Assembly: GCA_021203665.1 (NCBI GenBank)
Contig: JAJQAT010000212.1
Coordinates: forward strand, 1 to 6,364
DNA length: 6,364 nt
Direction of reading: 5' to 3'
From: Bacillota bacterium
GTDB lineage: Bacteria; Bacillota; Clostridia; UBA1381
Positions within the stretch are counted from its first letter, which is position 1. Each line of letters begins with the position of its first letter. The notes under the pieces are model-generated. The model had not been told where the DNA came from and searched no databases. It was given only the letters and a program-made list of their open reading frames with translations. The position numbers and the translations under genes were made by a program. Positions 1-6,364 of this stretch are shown in pieces.

Positions 1-8
1 ACATATTC

Positions 9-47
9 TCTTTTTGGATATATGTGCTAATTGGAGCGTCTTTTTGG
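9..47. repeat. 9-bp direct repeat in the gltB leader
   Basis: TCTTTTTGG occurs at 9-17 and again at 39-47, exactly 30 bp apart, about three turns of the DNA helix. Such phasing fits binding of a regulator to one face of the DNA, but two short T-rich copies can also arise by chance. The repeats do not match any regulator site I can name. Confidence 0.45.
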
Positions 48-59
48 TTTAAAATGAGT

Positions 60-66
60 GAAAGGA
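60..66 (+). promoter_or_regulatory. Ribosome binding site deciding the gltB start
   Basis: GAAAGGA is a seven-base perfect match to the complement of the 16S rRNA 3' end (AGAAAGGAGG). It is followed by nine bases and then ATG at 76, which is ideal spacing. The GTG at 58 lies before this site and has no purine-rich motif at the right distance, so the site argues for translation from 76. Confidence 0.75.
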
Positions 67-75
67 TTGAAGGAA

Positions 76-3000
76 ATGGAGTACAACGGATTACCTGAGA
101 AACAGGGTCTTTATGACCCGCAATTTGAGCATGATGCCTGCGGTATAGGCTTTATCGCCAATATTAAGGGTAAAACCTCCCATGACATTATAAATCAGGC
201 TATTCAGATTTTAAAAAATCTCGCGCACCGCGGCGGTGTCGGCAGTGAGCCGGACACGGGTGACGGCGCGGGTATTCTTATTCAGATGCCGCATACCTTT
301 ATGGAAAAGGTATGTAAAAATGAGGACATTAAGCTCCCGAAAAAGGGCGATTACGGCGTAGGTATGCTGTTTTTGTCGCCGGACGAGGATACAAGAGCCG
401 AGAGCCTTAAAAAGCTGACCGCGATTATAGACGGCGAGGGTCAAAAGCTTTTGGGAATAAGAGAGGTTCCCGTTTACGAGGTATGTATCGGCAACAGCGC
501 GCGCGAGGCGATGCCGCATATCGTTCAGGTATTTATCGGCAAGGGCTCGGACAGCCTTGACGCGGACTCCTTTGAGAGAAAGCTGTATATAATAGGAAAG
601 ATAGCGGAAAAGGAAATAAGAAAGAGCGGCATTGACAATTATTTCTATTTCGCGTCGTTGTCCGCGAGAACGCTTGTTTATAAGGGTATGCTTACGCCCG
701 ATCAGGTAAATGAATTTTACCTTGACCTAAAGGACGTTGATATGAAAACCGCAATCGCGCTTGTGCATTCGCGTTTTTCAACCAACACGTTCCCGTCGTG
801 GGAAAGAGCGCACCCGAACAGATATATTATTCATAACGGCGAAATCAACACGATACGCGGCAATGAAAACTGGGTTAAGGCAAGGGAAAGAATGTTTGCC
901 ACACCCGAATTTGAGGGCGATATGGATAAAATTCTGCCCGTCATCAATGAGGACGGCTCGGACTCCGCAATGCTCGATAATTATCTTCAATTCCTGCACC
1001 TGTCGGGATTTTCTCTGCCGAGAGCGGTTATGATGACCATTCCGGAGCCGTGGGAAAACAATAAGGATATGGATCCCGCGCTGAAGTCGTTTTATGAGTA
1101 TCATTCCTGTATCACGGAGCCGTGGGACGGTCCCGCCGCGGTCGCGTTCACGGACGGACGTCTTGTTGGCGCGACTCTTGACAGAAACGGTTTAAGACCG
1201 GCGCGTTACTACGTCACTTCGGACGATATGATTATTCTTTCATCGGAGGTCGGCGTTACCGACATCGACAACTCGAAAATTATAAGGAAAGAGCGTCTGC
1301 ACCTGGGTAAGATGCTCCTTATCGACACGGAAAAGGGCAAGATTATTTCCGACGAGGAAATAAAGAAAGAGGAGGCACTCCATAAGCCGTACGGGGAATG
1401 GGTAAAAAAGACGCTTGTAGAGCTTGACGACCTCCCCGCCAACACCGGAAAAACGGGCGACACCTGGCATGACCTTGTGCGCCATCTTAAGGATAACGCC
1501 AAGGGCAATGTGAACGAGCATCTCCTCTTGAAGAATTTCATCGTTCTTGAAAATATGTTTGTGAACCGCGAAAACAGCGAGGATACACTCCCGCTTTTGA
1601 CGCGCCAAAAGGCATTCGGATATACCTGGGAGGATATAAACACAACAATTAAGGCGATAGTCGAAAAGGCTGACGACCCAATCGGCGCGATGGGTACGGA
1701 TATACCTCTCGCGGTGCTTTCGGAAAAGCCGCAGCTTTTGTATAACTACTTCAAGCAGCTGTTCGCGCAGGTAACAAATCCGCCTATCGACGCAATCCGC
1801 GAACAGATTGTAACCTCAACCTACACGCTTTTCGGCTGCGAGCAGAATTTGCTTACATCATCGGAGCTTAACTGCCGTAAGGTAAGAGCGCTCAGTCCGA
1901 TACTGACGAACGAGGAGCTTAAAAAGCTGAGAAATATCAACCTTGAGGGATTTAAGTCAATCACAATTCCGTCGCTCTTTAACAAAAACCAGGAGAACGA
2001 TATGGAAACGGCTATGGAAACAATCTTCGAGGCGGCGGACATAGCTATTGAAAACGGATATAATATAATAATACTTTCCGATAAGGGTATAGACAAGGAT
2101 AAAGCGCCGATTCCGGCATTGCTTGTGGCATCGGGACTGCATCATCACCTTATAAGACGCGGCACAAGAATGAAGGTTTCAATCGTCCTTGAATCGGGCG
2201 AGCCGAGGGAGGTACACCATTTCGCCTGCCTCATCGGCTACGGCGTAAACGGCGTGAACCCGTATATGGCATATGAGGCTATAGAGGAGCTTGTCAATGA
2301 TAAGCTTGTGGAGTACAGCTATGAGGAGGGCGTAAAGCGTTTCAATAAGGCTTGCACCAAGGGCATAGTAAAGGTTATGTCTAAAATGGGTATTTCAACA
2401 ATTCAGTCGTACCAGGGCGCGCAGATATTCGAGGCGCTCGGCATAGCGCAGAGCGTTGTTGAGAAGTACTTCACGGGCACGACCACCAGAATAGGCGGTA
2501 TCGGTCTTGAGCATATCCAAAAAGAAGTGCTTTTGCGCCACGCGGAGGCATTTGATAAGGTAAGCGGCAAAAAGGCGCTTAAAACAGGCGGCGAGTACAA
2601 GTGGAGAGCAAAGGGCGAATATCATATGTTTAACCCCGAGTCAATCTACAAGCTGCAAATGGCGTGCCGCACGGGCAATTATAAGCTGTATAAGGAATAC
2701 GCCAAGGAAATGGACGAACACCAGCAGCACCAATGCACAATCCGCGGTATGCTTGATATAAAGACGATAGATAAGCCTATCGCAATAGATAAGGTTGAGA
2801 GTGTGGAAAGCATCGTAAAGCGTTTCAAAACGGGTGCGATGTCGTACGGCTCGATTTCGCAGGAGGCTCACGAGTGCCTCGCGGTCGCTATGAACAGGCT
2901 CGGCGGTAAGTCGAACAGCGGTGAGGGCGGCGAAAATCCGGAGAGATATATTCTTGACGAAAACGGCGACAGCCGCTCAAGCGCGATTAAGCAGGTCGCG

Positions 3001-4773
3001 TCGGGACGTTTCGGCGTTCATATTCATTACCTTCAGAATGCAAAGGAAATTCAGATAAAAATGGCGCAGGGCGCAAAGCCGGGCGAGGGCGGACATTTGC
3101 CGGGCGGCAAGGTGTACCCGTGGATTGCAAAGGCAAGACACTCAACGCCGGGTGTGGGACTTATCTCGCCGCCGCCGCACCATGACATATACTCAATCGA
3201 GGATTTGGCTCAGCTTATCCACGACCTCAAAAACGCGAACCGTAACGCGAGAGTTACCGTAAAGCTCGTTTCCGAGGCGGGCGTCGGCACAATCGCTGTC
3301 GGCGTTGCAAAGGGCAGAGCGGACGTTATCCTTGTATCGGGCTATGACGGCGGTACGGGCGCGGCTCCGAGAACCAGCGTTCGCCATGCGGGACTGCCGT
3401 GGGAGCTTGGCGTTGCCGAAACGCATCAGGCGCTTTTGATGAATAATCTCCGCAACAGAGTTGTTATAGAAACGGACGGTAAGCTTTTGACCGGACGCGA
3501 TGTCGCGGTCGCGGCGCTTTTGGGCGCGGAGGAATTCGGCTTTGCCACGGGTCCGCTTATCTCGATAGGCTGCGTAATGATGAGAGTATGTAATCTTGAC
3601 ACCTGCCCTGTCGGCGTTGCCACGCAGAATCCGAAGCTGAGAAAGCGTTTCTGCGGCAAGCCGGAATACGTTGAAAACTTTATGCGATTTATCGCTCAGG
3701 ATTTGAGAGAATGGATGGCAAAAATCGGCGTAAAGACGGTTGACGAGATGATAGGACACGTTGAGAGACTGAGCCAAAAAACAATCGAGGATAACTGGAA
3801 GGCGAAAGAGGTTGACCTGTCGTCGCTTCTGTATCAGCCGAAAATCTGCTCGAACGATTATGAGAGATACCATAACGTGATGCAGGATCACGAGCTTTAC
3901 AAAACTCTTGATATGAACACACTTATAAAGCTTTGCGAGCCGGCGATAAGAGGCGGCAAGAAGATAGAGGCAAAGCTTGAAATAACAAACAGAAACCGTG
4001 TAACGGGCACAATACTCTCCTCGGAAATCGCAAGAGAGCACGGCGAGGAGGGACTTCCCGAGGACAGCATAAAGCTTTGCTTTGTGGGCAGCGCGGGACA
4101 GAGCTTCGGCGCGTTCCTTGCCCCGGGCGTCACAATGAGGCTTGAGGGCGACAGCAACGACTATATCGGAAAGGGACTGTCGGGCGGCAAGATTATCGTT
4201 GTTCCTCCGACGGACGCCGTATTCAATCCGAGCGAAAACGTCATCATAGGCAACGTGGCGTTCTACGGCGCGATAAAGGGCGAGGCGTATATACGCGGCA
4301 CCGCGGGCGAGCGTTTCTGCGTAAGAAATTCCGGTATGACGGCGGTTGTAGAGGGTATCGGCGACCACGGCTGCGAGTATATGACCGGCGGCTGCGTCGC
4401 GGTAATCGGCAAAACCGGCAGAAACTTTGCCGCGGGTATGTCGGGCGGCATCGCGTATGTCTACGATAAGGACGGAAGCCTTGAGCGCAACTGCAACAAG
4501 GAGCTTGTATCTCTCGAGGGTATGGAGGATAAGGACGCGGCAAGGCTTAAGGAAATGCTTGAAAAGCATTTTGAATACACCGCGAGCGACGTTGCGGAGA
4601 ATATCCTAAACAACTGGGACAGCGAGCTGGGCAGCTTTGTAAAGGTAATTCCGAATGACTATAAAAAGGTTATAACCGTTCTTGACGAGGAATTGGAAAA
4701 GGGAACGGACAGAGATGAGGCAATGCTGATAGCATTCGAAAACGTAACAGGCAAAAAGGTAGAGGTAGCGTAA
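76..4773 (+). CDS. gltB: Glutamate synthase large (alpha) subunit, glutaminase plus FMN synthase
   Basis: Cytoplasmic GOGAT large subunit. It hydrolyses glutamine and transfers the ammonia through an internal tunnel to 2-oxoglutarate, making glutamate. From ATG 76 it is 1565 residues, slightly longer than the roughly 1500 usual for the family. Seen in order: a 21-residue propeptide, then the Ntn-type nucleophile Cys22 in ACGIGF; a class II glutaminase domain to about residue 430, with Arg233 in HSRFST, Asn254-Gly255 in HNGEINT and Asp296 matching the family's glutamine-binding residues; a central domain (about 470-770, with GAMGTD near 538); an FMN-binding synthase domain (about 800-1190) with GAMSYGS at 920, SNSGEGGE at 946, QGAKPGEGGHLPG at 998 and SGYDGGTGAAP at 1088; 3Fe-4S cysteines C1166, C1172 and C1177 (C-x5-C-x4-C); and a glycine-rich beta-helix domain (about 1338-1467). 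Start: ATG 76 has GAAAGGA at 60-66, nine bases upstream. The in-frame GTG at 58 has no such site and would add six residues. Intact, and first gene of an operon with gltD. Identity is very secure. Confidence 0.98.
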   Translation: MEYNGLPEKQGLYDPQFEHDACGIGFIANIKGKTSHDIINQAIQILKNLAHRGGVGSEPDTGDGAGILIQMPHTFMEKVCKNEDIKLPKKGDYGVGMLFLSPDEDTRAESLKKLTAIIDGEGQKLLGIREVPVYEVCIGNSAREAMPHIVQVFIGKGSDSLDADSFERKLYIIGKIAEKEIRKSGIDNYFYFASLSARTLVYKGMLTPDQVNEFYLDLKDVDMKTAIALVHSRFSTNTFPSWERAHPNRYIIHNGEINTIRGNENWVKARERMFATPEFEGDMDKILPVINEDGSDSAMLDNYLQFLHLSGFSLPRAVMMTIPEPWENNKDMDPALKSFYEYHSCITEPWDGPAAVAFTDGRLVGATLDRNGLRPARYYVTSDDMIILSSEVGVTDIDNSKIIRKERLHLGKMLLIDTEKGKIISDEEIKKEEALHKPYGEWVKKTLVELDDLPANTGKTGDTWHDLVRHLKDNAKGNVNEHLLLKNFIVLENMFVNRENSEDTLPLLTRQKAFGYTWEDINTTIKAIVEKADDPIGAMGTDIPLAVLSEKPQLLYNYFKQLFAQVTNPPIDAIREQIVTSTYTLFGCEQNLLTSSELNCRKVRALSPILTNEELKKLRNINLEGFKSITIPSLFNKNQENDMETAMETIFEAADIAIENGYNIIILSDKGIDKDKAPIPALLVASGLHHHLIRRGTRMKVSIVLESGEPREVHHFACLIGYGVNGVNPYMAYEAIEELVNDKLVEYSYEEGVKRFNKACTKGIVKVMSKMGISTIQSYQGAQIFEALGIAQSVVEKYFTGTTTRIGGIGLEHIQKEVLLRHAEAFDKVSGKKALKTGGEYKWRAKGEYHMFNPESIYKLQMACRTGNYKLYKEYAKEMDEHQQHQCTIRGMLDIKTIDKPIAIDKVESVESIVKRFKTGAMSYGSISQEAHECLAVAMNRLGGKSNSGEGGENPERYILDENGDSRSSAIKQVASGRFGVHIHYLQNAKEIQIKMAQGAKPGEGGHLPGGKVYPWIAKARHSTPGVGLISPPPHHDIYSIEDLAQLIHDLKNANRNARVTVKLVSEAGVGTIAVGVAKGRADVILVSGYDGGTGAAPRTSVRHAGLPWELGVAETHQALLMNNLRNRVVIETDGKLLTGRDVAVAALLGAEEFGFATGPLISIGCVMMRVCNLDTCPVGVATQNPKLRKRFCGKPEYVENFMRFIAQDLREWMAKIGVKTVDEMIGHVERLSQKTIEDNWKAKEVDLSSLLYQPKICSNDYERYHNVMQDHELYKTLDMNTLIKLCEPAIRGGKKIEAKLEITNRNRVTGTILSSEIAREHGEEGLPEDSIKLCFVGSAGQSFGAFLAPGVTMRLEGDSNDYIGKGLSGGKIIVVPPTDAVFNPSENVIIGNVAFYGAIKGEAYIRGTAGERFCVRNSGMTAVVEGIGDHGCEYMTGGCVAVIGKTGRNFAAGMSGGIAYVYDKDGSLERNCNKELVSLEGMEDKDAARLKEMLEKHFEYTASDVAENILNNWDSELGSFVKVIPNDYKKVITVLDEELEKGTDRDEAMLIAFENVTGKKVEVA

Positions 4774-4778
4774 GGAGG
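4772..4778 (+). promoter_or_regulatory. gltD ribosome binding site overlapping the gltB stop codon
   Basis: AAGGAGG starts inside the TAA of gltB (4771-4773) and sits nine bases before the gltD ATG at 4788. It is a near-full match to the anti-Shine-Dalgarno sequence. Ribosomes finishing gltB would cover this site, so the two subunits are probably translationally coupled, which suits a complex with matched subunit amounts (inference). Confidence 0.85.
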
Positions 4779-4787
4779 ATTGTAACA

Positions 4788-6242
4788 ATGGGAAAACCAA
4801 CAGGATTTTTAGAATATAAAAGACAGCTTCCCGAGGACAGACCTCCGAAGGAAAGAATGAAGGACTGGGACGAGTTCCATACGCATTTCGACCTGAAAAC
4901 CCTACAGCTTCAGGGCGCGAGATGTATGGACTGCGGAGTGCCGTTCTGTCATACGGGTAAGCAGATTGGAAGAACATCTATAGGCTGTCCTTTGAATAAT
5001 CTTATTCCGGAGTGGAATGATTTGGTGTACAGAGGCGATATGGACGAGGCATACAGACGTCTTTCGCTCACAAACAACTTTCCGGAATTTACGGGCAGAG
5101 TTTGTCCGGCATTATGCGAGGGCTCATGCACGCTTGGTATGCATGACCCCGCGGTGACCATAAAGAATATCGAGTGTCACATTATAGACACCATGTTCGA
5201 GGAGGGCAAGGTAAAGCCGAGAATACCCGAAAAATCGACCGAAAAGCGTGTCGCGGTAGTCGGCAGCGGACCGGCGGGACTTGCGTGCGCCGACCAGCTC
5301 AATCAAATGGGACACAGAGTAACCGTGTTTGAGAGAGCCGACAGAGCCGGCGGACTGCTTATGTACGGTATTCCGAATATGAAGCTTGACAAAAGGGTTG
5401 TACAACGCAGAGTTGAGCTTATGGAAAAAGAGGGAGTTACCTTTAAGCTGAACACGGAAATCGGCAAGAATTATCCGGCTGTAAAGCTGGTAAACGAGTT
5501 TGACGCGGTTGTGCTTTGCTGCGGCTCCACAAAGCCGAGAGCGCTTACCGTCGAGGGCGCGGACTTAAAGGGTGTGCATTACGCTGTGGATTTCCTCAAG
5601 GCAAACACAAAGAGCCTGCTTGACTCAAACCTTGAGGACAGAATGTATATCAATGCCGAGGGCAAGAATGTCATTGTTGTCGGCGGCGGCGATACGGGTA
5701 CCGACTGCGTCGGCACGTCTATAAGACACGGATGCAACAGCGTTACTCAGCTTGAAATAATGCCGGAGCTTTCCGAGGAAAGACTTCCGAGCAATCCGTG
5801 GCCCGAATGGCCGAGAGTTAAAAAGACCGATTACGGTCAGGAGGAGGCAATCGAACTTTACGGACATGACCCGAGAGAATACCTTACCACGGTCACAAAA
5901 ATCGAGGGTGACGAAAAGGGCAGAGTTAAGGCTGTTCATACGGTAGAGGTTGATTGGTCCACGGGCTCGCCCGTTCCCGTAAAGGGCACGGAAAAGGTAA
6001 GACCGTGCGAGCTTGTGCTTATAGCAATGGGATTTTTGGGACCCGAGCAGGAGCTTTTAAACCAGCTTACGCTTGACACCGACGCGAGAAGCAATATTCA
6101 CGCGAGCGAGGACGATTATAAAACAAGCCTCAGAGGCGTGTTCGCCGCGGGCGACTGCCGCAGAGGTCAAAGCCTTGTAGTATGGGCAATCCGAGAGGGT
6201 CGCCGCGCCGCAGACTCCGTAGACGCGTTTTTGATGAAATAA
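4788..6242 (+). CDS. gltD: Glutamate synthase small (beta) subunit, FAD/NAD(P)H oxidoreductase
   Basis: Cytoplasmic electron-input subunit of GOGAT, 484 residues, a normal family length. It oxidises NAD(P)H on FAD and feeds electrons via Fe-S clusters to the FMN of GltB. Seen: an N-terminal cysteine domain with C46-x2-C49-x4-C54, C67 in GCPLNN, and C106-x3-C110-x3-C114 in the RVCPALCEGSC block, the likely 4Fe-4S ligands; an FAD Rossmann motif GSGPAG at 159-164 followed by the typical GGLLMYGIP; a second dinucleotide fold GGGDTG at 299-304 for the nicotinamide cofactor; and a C-terminal FAD-contacting AAGDCRRGQS around 453-462. The stretch after the second fold (LEIMPE, then NPWPEW at 336-341 and DYGQEEA) resembles the Bacillus/plant GOGAT type rather than the E. 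coli type (recalled knowledge, not searched). Whether NADPH or NADH is used cannot be read from the sequence. It starts 14 bases after gltB behind a strong ribosome binding site. A stand-alone GltD-like reductase is unlikely given this linkage. Confidence 0.97.
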   Translation: MGKPTGFLEYKRQLPEDRPPKERMKDWDEFHTHFDLKTLQLQGARCMDCGVPFCHTGKQIGRTSIGCPLNNLIPEWNDLVYRGDMDEAYRRLSLTNNFPEFTGRVCPALCEGSCTLGMHDPAVTIKNIECHIIDTMFEEGKVKPRIPEKSTEKRVAVVGSGPAGLACADQLNQMGHRVTVFERADRAGGLLMYGIPNMKLDKRVVQRRVELMEKEGVTFKLNTEIGKNYPAVKLVNEFDAVVLCCGSTKPRALTVEGADLKGVHYAVDFLKANTKSLLDSNLEDRMYINAEGKNVIVVGGGDTGTDCVGTSIRHGCNSVTQLEIMPELSEERLPSNPWPEWPRVKKTDYGQEEAIELYGHDPREYLTTVTKIEGDEKGRVKAVHTVEVDWSTGSPVPVKGTEKVRPCELVLIAMGFLGPEQELLNQLTLDTDARSNIHASEDDYKTSLRGVFAAGDCRRGQSLVVWAIREGRRAADSVDAFLMK

Positions 6243-6247
6243 AAATT

Positions 6248-6287
6248 AAACCGGCATACCGCATTTAGGTGTGCCGGTTTTGTGTTT
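6248..6287 (+). terminator. Rho-independent terminator of the gltBD operon
   Basis: A 13-bp stem pairs 6248-6260 (AAACCGGCATACC) with 6268-6280 (GGTGTGCCGGTTT). It has one G-T wobble (6257 with 6271) and a seven-base loop GCATTTA. It begins five bases after the gltD stop and runs into a T-rich tail (TTTTGTGTTT). The left flank is A-rich, so the reverse strand also reads as hairpin plus T-rich tail (TTTAATTTTT) and may stop transcription arriving from the other side. Confidence 0.92.
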
Positions 6288-6301
6288 ATATTTGATATGG
6301 C

Positions 6302-6330
6302 TTGAAATATATTGAAATTTATAATATAAT
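6302..6330 (+). promoter_or_regulatory. Predicted sigma-A-type promoter for a gene beyond the window
   Basis: TTGAAA at 6302-6307 (5 of 6 matches to TTGACA), a 17-base spacer, then TATAAT at 6325-6330 (6 of 6). It lies just downstream of the operon terminator and points rightwards out of the window. A start site near 6337 would be expected. Caution: the region is very AT-rich and a second overlapping TATAAT occurs at 6320-6325, so chance matches are likelier than usual. No gene is visible in the remaining bases to 6364. Confidence 0.55.
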
Positions 6331-6364
6331 ATATACGCGGATTTAAAAAATATAAAGTTTAATC

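Noticed and set aside
33..55. Promoter candidate with TAAAAT at 50-55
   Set aside because: The only -35-like match, TTGGAG at 31-36, leaves a 13-base spacer, too short. Transcription would also start after or within the ribosome binding site of gltB.
1..75. Riboswitch or T-box in the gltB leader
   Set aside because: Only 75 bases are visible and they contain no T-box consensus, no terminator/antiterminator pair and no glutamine or glycine aptamer pattern I can recognise. Sequence further upstream is not available.
54..98. A 14-codon ATG frame overlapping the gltB start, as a possible leader peptide
   Set aside because: It has no ribosome binding site upstream, no run of regulatory codons, and overlaps the gltB start in a different frame. 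Chance is the simplest explanation.
761..1033. 90-codon + strand frame inside gltB
   Set aside because: It is an out-of-frame shadow of the glutaminase domain, arginine- and cysteine-rich with no start signal or motif.
3193..4569. Long antisense open frame of 458 codons on the - strand inside gltB
   Set aside because: It lies entirely opposite a highly conserved part of gltB covering the FMN, 3Fe-4S and beta-helix regions. Its translation shows no recognisable motif, and gltB codon choice here seldom creates reverse-strand stops, which explains the length.

Overview
The window holds one short, complete two-gene operon, gltB then gltD, both on the + strand. It encodes the large and small subunits of bacterial glutamate synthase (GOGAT). 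The source looks like a Bacillota bacterium, probably a member of the Clostridia. The signs are strong AGGAGG-type ribosome binding sites, AT-rich flanks around moderately GC-rich genes, a GTG/ATG start choice settled by the Shine-Dalgarno site, a classic hairpin-plus-T-tract terminator, and a small subunit resembling the Bacillus/plant type rather than the E. coli type. This placement is inferred from sequence character and recalled family motifs, not from a search.

Layout: positions 1-75 are a short AT-rich leader with a 9-bp direct repeat (TCTTTTTGG, copies exactly 30 bp apart) and a small inverted repeat. The gene's main promoter probably lies upstream of the window. gltB runs 76-4773 (a GTG at 58 is possible but poorly supported). 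gltD runs 4788-6242, after a 14-base gap whose ribosome binding site overlaps the gltB stop codon. A strong intrinsic terminator follows at 6248-6287 and is followed by an AT-rich spacer. That spacer contains a near-consensus sigma-A-type promoter (TTGAAA, 17-bp spacer, TATAAT) pointing out of the window towards an unseen downstream gene.

How the genes work together: GltB removes ammonia from glutamine at its N-terminal cysteine and passes it to an FMN/3Fe-4S synthase site, where it is added to 2-oxoglutarate. GltD oxidises NAD(P)H on FAD and passes electrons through its own Fe-S clusters to GltB. The net result is glutamine + 2-oxoglutarate + reductant giving two glutamates, which with glutamine synthetase forms the high-affinity ammonium assimilation route.

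Both genes look intact and carry the expected catalytic and cofactor residues. I found no previously undescribed system, mobile element, CRISPR array or RNA gene. The points worth a second look are regulatory (leader repeat, downstream promoter, possibly bidirectional terminator) and annotation-related (gltB start, GltD subtype).
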